Shown here: positions 16,418 to 27,100 of the stretch, in pieces
Position numbering within the stretch: position 1 is the stretch's first letter
Layout of the letters: every line of letters begins with the position of its first letter
Source of the DNA: JADGRF01 sp035274465
Lineage (GTDB): Bacteria; Myxococcota_A; Polyangia; Polyangiales; JAFGIB01
Length of the DNA stretch: 64,000 bases
Direction: 5' to 3'
Assembly: GCA_035274465.1 (NCBI GenBank)
Contig: DATEOF010000103.1
Coordinates: 1 to 64,000 of the forward strand
Position numbers and translations under genes: made by a program
The notes under the pieces: generated by a model
Told to the model about the DNA's origin: nothing
Databases searched by the model: none
What the model saw: the letters and a program-made list of their open reading frames with translations, nothing else

Positions 16418-17614
16418 ATGGAGCCTCTTGCAGTCCGCTTGCCGCTGTTGCTCGCGTTCGCGCTGCTTGGTCTCGCCTGCAAGACCGCTACGGACAAGGT
16501 GCTGGTACCAGACCAGGCGGCCGGCGCACAGGGCGTGACCGGAGCGGCCGGCGTGCCAGCACCACCGCCGACCCCGAGTGACTCGAGCACGATGGCCGGT
16601 GCGCCCGAGCAACCGGTGGACAGCACGCCGATGCAGCCGTCAGCTGCCGGCATGACCGGCAGCACGGGCGGCCGCGAAGCCCAGCCACCTGCGGCGATGC
16701 CGACTGCAGGGAGCACTGGCAGCGGAGGTGAGAAAGCGCCTGCGGCTTCGGCAGGCATGGCTGGGAGCATCGAGACCGGAAGCAGCGCGGGCGGCATGAT
16801 GCCTTCGCAGCCGATGGGCGCGACCGAAGCGGACTGCGACTTCACGGGTGTGTGGATCGCCAAGCAGTTGACCGTGAGTGAAGCGCTCGGCCTGCCGCAG
16901 ACCAGCAACAGCTGGCTCTACCTGGAACTTCAACAGACCGGCCACGACGTGGTGGTCACGAAGTCGCTCGAGTGCGGCGTCGAGGTGCGGGGTACGGCGA
17001 CGGTGACGTTGTCGCGCGCCACGCTCGAATCGGCGCTCCTGACGAATTCTCAGGTCGGGCGCAAGGCCACGCTCAAGAAGGTCGACGGCAAGTGCGCGTT
17101 CGAGACCAAGCGCTTTTGGAAGGTCCGGGGGGCTGACGAGCAGCGCTTCCTGCCGAACGGAGGGCGCGACTCCATGGATGAGATACCCAAGGCCGCCATG
17201 GACAAGCCGCTGCCGACAGCGACCAAGACGGATGGCGCCGTCGACACGGAGGGCGACGGGAAGTTAGGAATGGCATTTCAAGTGTCAGGTATCATCACCG
17301 GCGTTCGCAACTCGGTGCAGAGGGAGTGGTCGACCTGGTTCACGAAGCCGGGCTTCGAGATCCAACCGAGCAACGATTGGCCGAACGAGCTCACCATCGC
17401 CGCCGACTTCGACAATGAAGAGGCGATCCTGTCTCCGTCGAGCGGGCTCTTGGCAGCAAGTGGCCAACCCGCACGCGGTGCGCCGCATCAGCTCAAGCTC
17501 CGGTTCCTGGGACGCGATCGCTCGGATCCTCGCGCCGCAGCCATCATGAAGGCCAACGACATCGACACTTGCTTCGCGATTCAGGATGCGATGACCGCCG
17601 AGACGATCGAGTGA
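16418..17614 (+). CDS. Putative lipoprotein of unknown function, operator-controlled
   Basis: The ATG at 16418 has GGAGG seven bases upstream and gives a 398-residue protein; the open frame starts ten codons earlier, inside the operator. The leader MEPLAVRLPLLLAFALLGLAC ends in a lipobox. Residues about 28-135 are an Ala/Gly/Pro/Ser/Thr-rich spacer. The folded part begins at DCDFTGVWIAKQLTVSEALG and includes two conserved-looking Cys positions (LECGVEV, GKCAFET), then a C-terminal half with FQVSGIITGVRNSVQREW. The first region looks like the start of a beta-rich, lipocalin-like domain, but I recognise no family. It is probably exported and may bind the substrate of the facing OYE/SDR enzymes. 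Confidence 0.75.
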   Translation: MEPLAVRLPLLLAFALLGLACKTATDKVLVPDQAAGAQGVTGAAGVPAPPPTPSDSSTMAGAPEQPVDSTPMQPSAAGMTGSTGGREAQPPAAMPTAGSTGSGGEKAPAASAGMAGSIETGSSAGGMMPSQPMGATEADCDFTGVWIAKQLTVSEALGLPQTSNSWLYLELQQTGHDVVVTKSLECGVEVRGTATVTLSRATLESALLTNSQVGRKATLKKVDGKCAFETKRFWKVRGADEQRFLPNGGRDSMDEIPKAAMDKPLPTATKTDGAVDTEGDGKLGMAFQVSGIITGVRNSVQREWSTWFTKPGFEIQPSNDWPNELTIAADFDNEEAILSPSSGLLAASGQPARGAPHQLKLRFLGRDRSDPRAAAIMKANDIDTCFAIQDAMTAETIE

Positions 17615-17687
17615 GCCCGCAGCATGGATCGTGCACCTCGAGATCAGTACGGCGCCTGACCCAGCCGGAAGAGATCGTGCGCGCCAG

Positions 17688-18355
17688 TCAGCCCTGCTTC
17701 ACCCAGCGCATCGAGTAGTACTGGCGCGTGGGGTCGGTGTCCGACGGCTTGTGCGAACAGGACAGCACTTTGCCGCCGAAGGCTTCGACGAAGCCGCTCA
17801 TGTAGCCTTCGATCAGGCCCGGGACGTGGGCCTCGCCGGCCGCGATGACCACGGACCCCGGCTGATAGCTTTGCGTCACGATCAGATCGGTCGGCAGCGT
17901 GCCGCGCAGATTCGCGTTCCAGACCCGGCCCCAGTCCTTCAGGATCTGCTCGGCAGCAGAGAAGCCCTGTTGCACGAACACCGGCTTGGCACGCAGGATG
18001 TTGTTCTTTCCGACGCGCACGATGGCGTCGTGCGGAATGCCGTAGGTGAGCCTGTGGCTCTTATCGACCCGCCTGAGAATCGATCCGCGCAGCACAGCTC
18101 GCCAGTCATACCTTCCGGCAGCTCGCAGACCTCGCTGGCGCACATGAATTTGTCGGAGGACGTCTCATCGGGATCTTTCGTGACATCGGCTGGCTCACCA
18201 GTCCCACCGGTCGAGTCGTCGCCGCCGCAAGCGGCGAGCGAATTCCACGCGCAAGCAGAGAGGACGGTGAAGATCCAACGCCGAATGCGGCGACGGTCTG
18301 TTGCAGTTGCTTGCGTCGATCGGCCCGCCGTATGCCCACTCGCATTGGTCGACAT
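17688..18355 (-). pseudogene. Small lipoprotein gene with apparent frameshift, unknown function
   Basis: From the ATG at 18355 one frame gives a leader RRWIFTVLSACAWNSLAAC ending in a lipobox, then a Gly/Asp/Thr-rich stretch and a Cys-rich segment (CASEVCELPEGMTGELCC). Between about 18060 and 18140 the coding signal moves to another frame, which continues as LTYGIPHDAIVRVGKNNIL through IVTQSYQPGSVVIAAGEAH and ends at 17688 with TRQYYSMRWVKQG. Together they make one plausible lipoprotein of about 220 residues that needs a single frameshift. Either the gene is broken, or a base is wrong in the assembly, or two fragments have been joined. The C-terminal part is not recognised. Confidence 0.5.
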
Positions 18356-18406
18356 TGTACCTCGGACCGAGGGTGTAGCGCAGACATATCGGGCTGTCGA
18401 CGCCCC

Positions 18407-18532
18407 GAGCGCGCCCGACGCCGCGAGCTGCTGCGCTCGGTCCAGATCGGCTTGCGCGCGCTGCAGGTTCGTCTCGGCTTGACGCGAGGCCTCAGTCGCG
18501 ACGATCGAACCCACCTCAAGCCGTCTCCCGCG
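18407..18532 (-). pseudogene. Fragment resembling the coiled-coil of an RND efflux adaptor (HlyD/MFP)
   Basis: About 42 codons on the minus strand read RRLEVGSIVATEASRQAETN and then LQRAQADLDRAQQLAASGAL. This matches the lipoyl-to-hairpin region of membrane fusion proteins, where QAEANLxRAxADLxRAxxLxxSGA is typical. Nothing on either side continues the protein, so it is a remnant lying between the lipoprotein pseudogene and the GST start. A TolC-like origin is possible. Confidence 0.4.
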
Positions 18533-18589
18533 TGTAGCTCTTGCGATGGTATGGTGCCGCCCGGAAAGAAACTCGGGCAGACCTCGGCC

Positions 18590-19681
18590 ATGACAACACA
18601 TCGACTGATCGGCGCACGCGTCTCGCTCTACACAGGTAAAGTCCGCGCCTACTTGCAATACAAAGATATACCGTTCGTCGAAGTCGCAGCGACGCGCGAA
18701 GTCTATCGAGACCTGATCGTGCCGCGCACCGGGGTACGCTTCATACCCGTGCTGATCTCCGACGATGACATCGCGATACAGGACTCCACCGAGATCATCG
18801 ACTTCCTCGAGCGACGCTACCCCGCAGCGCGTGTGTACCCCGACGGAGCAATCCAGCACCTAGTCTCGTTGATCCTGGAGACGTACGCCGATGAATGGCT
18901 CGTCGTACCCGCCATGCACTACCGCTGGAACGTGCCGGAGAATCGCGCGTTCGCGATCGCCGAATTCGGCCGGCTGTCGGCCCCGGACGCGAGCCCGCAA
19001 GCTCAGCTCGAGATCGGCGAAAAGCTTGCCGGTCCGTTCGCGGGAGCACTGCCGGCACTCGGAGTCAGCGAGGCGACCATCCCGGCGATCGAGACGAGCT
19101 ACCACGAGTTTCTCGCAGAGTTCGACCATCACCTCGCGTCCCACCCGTTCCTGCTGGGCACCCGACCGTCGATCGCCGACTTCGGCTTCTTCGGTCCGTT
19201 GTACGCGCACCTCTACCGCGACCCGGGCTCCGGACGACTCATGCACGACGTCGCACCACGCGTGCACGCCTGGGTCGAGCGCATGCTCGAGCCCGTTCCG
19301 CGTTCGGGCGACTTCCTGCCGAACGACGCGGTGCCGGACACGCTGCTCCCGATCATCGCGCGCATGGTCCGCGAGTTCGGGCCAGTGCTCAAGAGCACGA
19401 TCGATCGCCTCGCAGCCAGCGCAGCCGAGATCGGTGCGAATGCCGTACCGCGCGCGCTCGGCCGGCACGAGTTCAAATTGGGCGCGGCGTCGGGCACACG
19501 CATGGCGTATCCATTCAACCTGTGGCGCTGGCAACGCGCGCATGACCAGCACAGCTCGCTCTCATCCGAAGGACAGGAACGTGCCGTGTCCCTGTTGGCT
19601 GCAACGAGCGTCGTGCCTCTGCTCGAGCAACCGATCTCGCCGCGTCTCACACGTCGCGACAATCGATTGTTTCTCGCCTGA
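18590..19681 (+). CDS. Glutathione S-transferase family protein
   Basis: From the ATG at 18590 the protein is 363 residues. The thioredoxin-like N-terminal domain has RVSLYTGKVRAYLQYKDIPF, the cis-Pro region FIPVLISDDDIAIQDSTEII with the glutathione-binding (D/E)S-T pattern, and FLERRYPAARVYP. The helical C-terminal domain has LLGTRPSIADFGFFGPLYAH, the N-capping box region. GSTs conjugate glutathione to electrophiles or act as dehalogenases and isomerases. It is about 140 residues longer than classical GSTs, with an extra C-terminal helical part seen in large bacterial members. The open frame extends upstream to 18311, but those codons lie over the fragments on the other strand and are not family-like. 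Confidence 0.88.
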   Translation: MTTHRLIGARVSLYTGKVRAYLQYKDIPFVEVAATREVYRDLIVPRTGVRFIPVLISDDDIAIQDSTEIIDFLERRYPAARVYPDGAIQHLVSLILETYADEWLVVPAMHYRWNVPENRAFAIAEFGRLSAPDASPQAQLEIGEKLAGPFAGALPALGVSEATIPAIETSYHEFLAEFDHHLASHPFLLGTRPSIADFGFFGPLYAHLYRDPGSGRLMHDVAPRVHAWVERMLEPVPRSGDFLPNDAVPDTLLPIIARMVREFGPVLKSTIDRLAASAAEIGANAVPRALGRHEFKLGAASGTRMAYPFNLWRWQRAHDQHSSLSSEGQERAVSLLAATSVVPLLEQPISPRLTRRDNRLFLA

Positions 19682-19945
19682 CTCAGCTGCGGCAACCTGA
19701 TGCGCTGCCTCGCCTGCTGCGGATTCGTCGGCGCCTCGTGGCTCAAGCTCGCGTGCAGCCGATTGGCTTGCGAACGCCAGGGATGCTCGAGGCGCCAAAA
19801 TCGCCACACCCGCGGGTGCTCGACATGTCCCCCTCCTCCCTGAGCACACGCCCACGGACGTGACGGTTTCACGAGAAAAAGCGTCGGCGACAACGTCCGC
19901 CGTCGAGCAGACCGGTCAGCGAGAGTGCTACAACGACCGATTGAA

Positions 19946-22900
19946 ATGACGGATGCGTTCTCTGGAGGAGGTGAGCTCGGGCGCCTCATTCGATCGCTCG
20001 ACTGGTCGCAGACGCCACTCGGCCCCATCGATCGATGGCCGCAGAGCTTGAAGACGTCCGTCAGTCTCATCTTGAGCTCGCAGCATCCCATGTGGATCGG
20101 GTGGGGGCCCGAAGCCACATTCCTCTACAACGATGCGTACATTCCGGTCCTCAGCCTTGCGAAGCACCCGTGGGCGCTCGGCCGACCCGCCGCCGAAGTC
20201 TGGGCCGAAATCTGGGACGTCTGCGGCCCTCTTGCTGAGAAGGTGTTCCGCCAGGCGGAGCCGACCTTCGTCGAAGACGTTCGCCTCTTCATGAATCGCG
20301 GCGACTACGTCGAGGAGACCTACTACTCCTTCTCGTACAGCCCGATCCGCGACGAGTCCGGTGGCATTGGCGGACTCTTCTGCCCATCGGCGGAGACGAC
20401 GTCGCGCATCCTGAACGCGCGGCGCCTGAAAACCCTGTCGGCGCTCACCGCTGGCGCGCTCGTGCAGTCGACGATCGAGTCCGCGTGCGCGTCCGCTGTC
20501 GAGACCCTCGCCGAAAACAAGGACGACGTTCCGGTCGCGCTCCTGTACCTCGCGAGCGACGATGGCGCGCAGCTTCATCTCCAGAGCGCCTACGGCGCGA
20601 CGGACGAGACACTCGTTCCGAAGACGGTCGTCATCGAGGCCGGACACCCAGTCTGGCCGTTTACTCACGTCGCTCGATCCGCACAGGCGGTGGTCGTCGC
20701 GACGTCACACCTCGACAGCCTGCCGCTCGGCCTCGCCGACCAACGCGTTCGCGAGGCGATCTCGCTCCCCGTCCTCTCGTCGCATGGGCAGCAAGCTCCG
20801 ATGGGCGTCCTCGTCATGGGCGTCAACCCCGCGCGCAAGCTCGATCCCGAGTATCGAACCTTCTACGACCTCGTGGCGGCGCAGATCGCGCGCGCCATTC
20901 ACAACGCGCGCACGGTCGAGACCGAAACGCGCCGCGCCGACATGCTAGCCGCGCTCGATCGCGCGAAGACCGACTTCTTTTCGAACGTGAGCCACGAGTT
21001 CCGCACGCCGCTCACGTTGATGCTCGGCCCCATGGACGAGGCGCTCGCCGCGCCCGGCGGAGCGCTCCAAGGCGAGTCGCTCGAGACCGTGCAGCGCAAT
21101 GCGGCCCGGCTGCTCAAGCTCGTGAACACGCTCCTCGACTTCTCGCGCATGGAGGCGGGGCGCATACGCGCGAGATTCGAACCCGTCGATCTCTCCGTGC
21201 TCACCGCCGACCTCGCGAGCGCCTTCCGCTCCGCGATGGAACGAGGTGGACTTCGTTTCGACGTGGATTGCCCGCCGCTGCCCGAACCGGTCTACGTCGA
21301 CCACGACATGTGGGAGAAGATCGTCCTCAACCTGCTCTCGAACGCGCTGAAGTTCACCTTCGAAGGCGCGGTCCGCGTCGCACTGCGCAGCGTCGACGAT
21401 CGCGTCGAGCTCACGGTATCGGATACCGGTGCAGGCATCCCGGAGCACGAGCTTCCGCGCCTGTTCGAGCGCTTTCACCGCATCGAAGAAACGCGCTCGC
21501 GTACGCACGAGGGCTCTGGCATTGGGCTCGCCCTCGTGCGCGATCTCGTCGCCCTACACGGAGGCGACATCCGCGCGACCAGCCGCGTCGGCGAGGGCAC
21601 GACGTTCACGGTCACGCTTCCCACGGGCTTTGCGCACCTGCCCGAGGATCGCGTCGACACGAAGCAGGCGTCCCCGAAGGCGTCATTCAGCGTTGCCTCG
21701 GCGTACGTGAAAGAGGCGCTCCGGTGGCTTCCGGACACCGAGGACTCCGCCCACGCCGAGGTGCACACGCCGCCCGGAGCCGCACACGTCCTGCTTGCGG
21801 ACGACAATTCCGACATGCGCACGTACGTCTCGCGTCTTCTCCGTCCGCACTGGGACGTCGAGGTGGCCGCCGACGGCGCGGAGGCGCTCGCCGCTGCGCG
21901 ACGCCGCCGGCCCGATCTCGTCGTCACCGATGTGATGATGCCGAACCTCGACGGTTTTGGTCTGCTGCGCGAGCTCCGCGCCGATCCGAGCCTCCGCGCC
22001 GTTCCCGTCATCATGCTGTCCGCACGGGCCGGCGAAGAGGCGCGCGTCGAAGGGGTCGAGGCCGGTGCCGACGACTACCTCGTGAAGCCTTTCTCGGCGC
22101 GGGAGCTCGTCGCGCGCGTCGGGTCGCTCCTCCAGCTCGCCGAGCTCCGCAGCGTCCTCGACAAGGAGCGCACGCTGCGAGCCCTCGCGCAGGCGGCGGC
22201 GAACCTCGGGGTGTACGAGTGGGATCTGCGCTCGGACAAGATCCACTGGTCTCCGGAGCTCTACGAGCTCCTCGGCCTCATCCCGGGTGAAGTGGAGCCC
22301 TCCGTCGACGCGTGGACGTCGCGCATCGTCGAAGAGGACCGCGATGAAGCGTGGGCGGCCTTCAACGCCACGATCGCGAAACGCCTCCCGAGGTTCGAGG
22401 TGGAGCTCCGCCTGCGGACGAAGAACGGTGTCGTCCGTCACCTGCGGCTCTACCAAGCGATCAGCTACGACCCGAAAGGAGAGCCCGTTCGCCTCGTCGG
22501 AGCCGCGCTCGACATCCAGCCCATCGTCGAGCGGCGCGATCTCGAACAGACCCGCCTCCGCGAGCGGCTCGCCGTGGCCGACGAAGAGCGGCGACGCCTG
22601 CTGAGTCTGCTCGGCAGCGCGCCTGCGATCATGAACTACATGCGCGGTCCCGAGCTCGTCATGGAGTTCGTCCACCCGCTCGCGATGAAGTTCTACCGCG
22701 GCCGCGACCCGCGAAACCGGCCGCTCCTCGAGGCCTTTCCCGAGCTCCGCGATCAACCGTTTGCCGCGCGTCTTCGCCGCGTGCTCGAGACTGGCGAGAC
22801 GTTGCACCACGAGCGCGAGCTCGCGCGCTTCGAGATCGAGGGGCAGATCGAGAAGAGCTACTGGACCTCGACGTACCTGCCGGTTCGCGACGGTGCGGGC

Positions 22901-24121
22901 AACATCGATGGCGTGCTCACCTTCGACCTCGACGTCACCGCGGTCGTCCGCGCCGACGAGGAACGCGAGGCGCTGCTCGCCGCCGCCGAAGAGGCGAATC
23001 GTGCGAAGGATGACTTCATCGCCATGCTCGGGCACGAGCTGCGCAACCCTCTCGCGCCCATCCTCACGGCGACGCAGCTCCTTCGACTGCGCGGCAGCGA
23101 CGCGATGCTCCGCGAGGTGAACGTCATCGAACGGCAGGCGCAGCACCTCGTGCGGCTCGTCGACGATCTGCTCGACGTGTCACGCATCACGAGCCGCAAG
23201 GTCACGCTCGCCAAGGAGAGCGTCGAGGTCGCAGAGGTCGTCGCGCTGGCGATCGAGACCGCGAGCCCAATCATCGAGAGCGCACGCCACACGCTCGTCG
23301 CAGAGGTCCCGAAGGACGGCATGGTCGTGGAAGTCGATCGCGTGCGTATGGCGCAAGTGATCGCCAATCTCCTGACCAACGCCGCGAAGTACACGCCGCC
23401 CGGCGGTCGCATCCGCGTCGCGACAACGCTCGATGGCGACGACATCGTGATCGCGGTCGAGGACAATGGGGCTGGGATCTCGGCCGAGCTCTTGCCCAAA
23501 GTGTTTGACCTGTTCGTACAGGCGCGGCAGACGCTCGCGCGTTCGCAGGGCGGCCTCGGGCTCGGGCTCACGATCGTGCGCAGTCTCGTGACGATGCACG
23601 GCGGGAGCGTCACCGCCGAGAGCGATGGGCTCGCGAAGGGCAGCCGCTTCACGATCCGGCTTCCCGTGTCGAAGGTGCGCGCGCGCGTTTCCACGGTGCC
23701 GTCCGCTCCGAAGCGCGTCGAGTCGCGACGCGAGCGGGTACTGGTGGTCGACGACAACGCCGACGCCGCGGAGATGCTGTGTGCCGCACTCGAAGCGCTC
23801 GGGTACCGCACGGCGGTCGCGAATGACGGCCCGCAGGCGCTGCGCGTCCTAGACGACATGAAGCCGGATGTCGCGCTCCTCGACATCGGGCTTCCCGTGA
23901 TGGATGGCTACGAGCTCGCGCAGCGGATGCAGGTGCAGCAGCCGGGCATCGATCTGTTCGCGATCAGCGGCTACGGGCAAGACTCCGACCTGAAGCGCTC
24001 GCGCGAGGTGGGTTTCCGCCAGCACCTCACGAAACCAGTCGATCTCGAGGCACTGGCGCGGCTCCTCGAGGGCCGCCGCAGCGAACGCGGAACTCACGAT
24101 GGGACACACACGCGGGCCTAG
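19946..24121 (+). CDS. Hybrid sensor histidine kinase: PAS-GAF-HK-REC-PAS-PAS-HK-REC
   Basis: The 1391-residue protein contains two complete kinase-receiver modules. Residues about 10-145 form a PAS-like sensor (LGPIDRWPQSLKTSVSLIL, PMWIGWGPE), followed by a GAF-like region to about 330. Kinase 1 has the H-box SNVSHEFRTPL (His 350) and an ATP lid ending GSGIGLALV. Receiver 1 has VVTDVMMPNLDG (Asp 662). Two PAS folds follow (about 750-870 and 890-1010). Kinase 2 has LGHELRNPLAPI (His 1030) and GLGLGLTIV. Receiver 2 has ALLDIGLPVMDG (Asp 1313). No membrane segment is visible, so it is probably cytoplasmic. It has no DNA-binding domain and must signal onward by phosphotransfer. It converges with the next kinase gene after 46 bases. 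Confidence 0.95.
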   Translation: MTDAFSGGGELGRLIRSLDWSQTPLGPIDRWPQSLKTSVSLILSSQHPMWIGWGPEATFLYNDAYIPVLSLAKHPWALGRPAAEVWAEIWDVCGPLAEKVFRQAEPTFVEDVRLFMNRGDYVEETYYSFSYSPIRDESGGIGGLFCPSAETTSRILNARRLKTLSALTAGALVQSTIESACASAVETLAENKDDVPVALLYLASDDGAQLHLQSAYGATDETLVPKTVVIEAGHPVWPFTHVARSAQAVVVATSHLDSLPLGLADQRVREAISLPVLSSHGQQAPMGVLVMGVNPARKLDPEYRTFYDLVAAQIARAIHNARTVETETRRADMLAALDRAKTDFFSNVSHEFRTPLTLMLGPMDEALAAPGGALQGESLETVQRNAARLLKLVNTLLDFSRMEAGRIRARFEPVDLSVLTADLASAFRSAMERGGLRFDVDCPPLPEPVYVDHDMWEKIVLNLLSNALKFTFEGAVRVALRSVDDRVELTVSDTGAGIPEHELPRLFERFHRIEETRSRTHEGSGIGLALVRDLVALHGGDIRATSRVGEGTTFTVTLPTGFAHLPEDRVDTKQASPKASFSVASAYVKEALRWLPDTEDSAHAEVHTPPGAAHVLLADDNSDMRTYVSRLLRPHWDVEVAADGAEALAAARRRRPDLVVTDVMMPNLDGFGLLRELRADPSLRAVPVIMLSARAGEEARVEGVEAGADDYLVKPFSARELVARVGSLLQLAELRSVLDKERTLRALAQAAANLGVYEWDLRSDKIHWSPELYELLGLIPGEVEPSVDAWTSRIVEEDRDEAWAAFNATIAKRLPRFEVELRLRTKNGVVRHLRLYQAISYDPKGEPVRLVGAALDIQPIVERRDLEQTRLRERLAVADEERRRLLSLLGSAPAIMNYMRGPELVMEFVHPLAMKFYRGRDPRNRPLLEAFPELRDQPFAARLRRVLETGETLHHERELARFEIEGQIEKSYWTSTYLPVRDGAGNIDGVLTFDLDVTAVVRADEEREALLAAAEEANRAKDDFIAMLGHELRNPLAPILTATQLLRLRGSDAMLREVNVIERQAQHLVRLVDDLLDVSRITSRKVTLAKESVEVAEVVALAIETASPIIESARHTLVAEVPKDGMVVEVDRVRMAQVIANLLTNAAKYTPPGGRIRVATTLDGDDIVIAVEDNGAGISAELLPKVFDLFVQARQTLARSQGGLGLGLTIVRSLVTMHGGSVTAESDGLAKGSRFTIRLPVSKVRARVSTVPSAPKRVESRRERVLVVDDNADAAEMLCAALEALGYRTAVANDGPQALRVLDDMKPDVALLDIGLPVMDGYELAQRMQVQQPGIDLFAISGYGQDSDLKRSREVGFRQHLTKPVDLEALARLLEGRRSERGTHDGTHTRA

Positions 24122-24167
24122 AGCGCCGAACAATTTGAAACGCCGCGGCCTGCGTTGCGCTCAATTG

Positions 24168-27100
24168 TCACGTGCGAGCGAACCGACCCGCGAGCGCTGC
24201 AACTGCCGCGATGAGTTCCTGGGGCTCGGTCGGCTTGGCTACATGATTCTGGAATCCCTCCATGAGTGCGCGGGTACGATCGGTCATCGAGGCGTAGGCC
24301 GTGAGCGCTACGGCCGGAACACGTCCTCCCTTTTCTGCAGGCATGGCGCGGACGCGGCGGATGAGTTCGTAGCCGGACGCCTCGGGCATGCCAATATCGC
24401 TGATAATGACGTCTGGAATAGCTGCTGAAAACCGATCCAAAGCCTCAGTGACCGAGCCCGCCAGCGTCACCTTTGCTTTACACCCCGTGAGAATGGTCTC
24501 CAGCAGCTCGCGCGCATCAGGCTCATCCTCGCAAACCAGCACGTGAAGACCCTCGAGTTCAGGTGGGCATTTCAGCACCGCGTGCGCATCGCCACGCTGC
24601 GCGACGAGTTTTGCTGTAGAGGGCACTGACGGGGATCGAAGCGGAGAAACCGGCAACCGCACGAGGAACGTCGCACCCTTTGCCTCACCGTCACTACGCG
24701 CTTCGATGCTGCCGCCATGCAATTCGACGAGGTGCTTTACGATCGCAAGGCCAAGCCCGAGCCCGCCGTACGCGCGTGTAGTTGTGGCGTCTTGCTGCCT
24801 GAATGGCTGGAAAACATGTGGAAGGAATGCAGGCGCAATCCCGGCTCCAGTGTCTGCAACCACGAGCTCGACGTGCGAGTCTTCTCGCTGCATTCGGACG
24901 TAGACGCGGCCGCCCTTCGGCGTAAATTTCACTGCGTTGGACAACAAGTTCCAGACGACCTGCTGGAGACGCTCCGCGTCTCCGTTCAGCGTCCCTGCAT
25001 CAGGATCGAGGAGGACCTGGAGCCGGATGTTCTTCGCGTCCGCCGCGGGCCGGATTACATCGACCGCCGCCTCGACGACTTCCGCGGGCTCGAGCGGCGC
25101 CAACGCAAGTCGCAATTTACCGGTGATGACACGGTTGAAATCGAGCAGGTCCTCGACGAGTTGAACTTGAATCTTGGCGTTGCGCTCGATTGTCTCGAGC
25201 GCGCGCTCTCGCTTGTCCTCGCTCAGATGACCCGAACGCAACATTCGGGCCCATCCAAGGATGGCACTTAGCGGCGTTCGCAACTCGTGCGACGTGACGC
25301 CGAGCAACTCGTCCTTTGCACGGTTCGCCTCCTCGGCGCGCCTCCGCTCCTGCTGCGTCATCTCGAACAGCCGCGCATTGTCGATGGTGGTTCCCACGCG
25401 TCGCCCGAGCTCCTCCGCGATGTCGACGTCTCGCTGCTCGAAGAGCCTTCCTGATTCCGAGGACGCGAGTGAGATGACCCCGATCGTGCGCCTGTCTAGC
25501 TTGATTGGTACGGTCATCCAGGAACGCAGGCCCAGCAGGCGAATCAGCTCCAGATGATGCGGGCCGCGCGAGCTCGCAACGAGCATATCGTCGGTGATCT
25601 CATGAACGAACTCAGAAGTGCCCGTTCTGACGATGCGCCGGGCCGCGTCGTTCTCGTCGGCGGGGTACTGCTGTTCGATCTCTCGAATGAGGTCGAGCCG
25701 GTGTGGGTCTGCGTGCGCGATAGCGACGCGTTCCAGGCTGTCCTTGCTGTCCAGGAGCTGTATCGAGCACCAGTCGGCCATGTGGGGCACGGCGAGGCGC
25801 GCCAACGCTGGCAGCGTCTTGCGGTAGTCCAGCGACGCTGCCAGCAGGCCACCCGCTTCCGCCAGAAAGCGGTGCGTCTCCTCGGACCTTTTGTGGTCAT
25901 CGATATCCGTGCACGAGCCAACCCATCTGACGATGCGCCCTTCGCCGTCTCGAACGCAGGCACCGCGGGCGAGAAACCAACGATAACTGCCATCGGAGGC
26001 ACGACGAAGCCGGTACTCGACTTCGTAGGGTTCTCCGGTCGACAGCGCTTTCGTCCAGGCATCGGTCGCCCTGCTGACGTCCTCCGCATGGAGGAGAACA
26101 TGCCATAGCGGCTCGCGCCGCATCTGTTCGAGCGACAGCCCGACATAGCGGAGGAATTCCGGGTTGCAGTACTCGACCCTACCGTCCGGCGTCGTAGTCC
26201 AAACAAGCTGCGGCGACGATTCTGCGAGGGCTCGGTACTGCTGCTCGGCCGTGATGGTCGCGGCGTGCAGGCGAGCATTGTCAATCGCGACGGCTGCTTG
26301 CGCTGCAACCGCGACGATCAAACGCTCGTCTCTGTCCGTGAACACAGCCGTCTGCGCATGACCGAAGAAAAGTCCGCCATGGACTTCACCACCCCGCGAA
26401 ACGACCGGCACTGCGAGGTAACTACGCACCGGCAAGTGACCTGCAGGCATCCCGTGATATGGGGAACTCTTGCCGTACCGCGGATCCTTCGTGATGTCAT
26501 CCGTCCGTACGACGCCATCGCCCGCAAACGTCGGGGCAAACACTTCGGTGTTACGGGGCATCGGAAAACCAGCGAATTTCTCCCTCGGCACGCCGGCGAG
26601 CGTGTACAGCATATAGCGGCCGCGCTCTGGATCGTCGACGTTGTAGAAGAACGCGCCAAATTGCGCACGACACAGTGCGGTCGCTTCGTCAGTCAATCGG
26701 GCGAACACCGTTTCCAGGTCGAGGTCTTGCGCAATCGCGGTGCCGACGCGATAAAGCGTCTCGTTGATGCGGGACTCCTCGGCCAGCCGTCGTTCCGCAC
26801 GCTTTGCCTCCGTTACGTCCAGCACGAGGCTCACGTAACCCTGGACGTTGCCGTTCGCGTCGCGGTCAGGAATATATTGGGCTTGCACGCACCTCGCCCC
26901 GCCCGAAGCGTATGCGACCTCAGACTCGAAGGACACGCGTTGACCCGACAACGCAGCGGCGACCCAGGGGCGGACCGTCTCGTAGGCCTGCATGCCGAGC
27001 ACGTCGGAGATGTGTTTGCCGATGAGTTCCGCAGCCGGCCGACCGAACCACTCTTCGTAGGCACGGTTGACCTGCCGATACGTTTCGTCCCTCGACATGT

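Noticed and set aside
19682..19945. Strong ribosome-binding-like GGGAGGAGGGGGAC before a minus-strand ATG at 19826
   Set aside because: The frame that follows is only 27 codons, with no recognisable family or conservation evidence in the window.
20485..22290. 601-codon plus-strand frame within the first hybrid kinase
   Set aside because: Same strand but shifted frame; extremely Arg-rich and without domains, while the kinase frame has full motifs.
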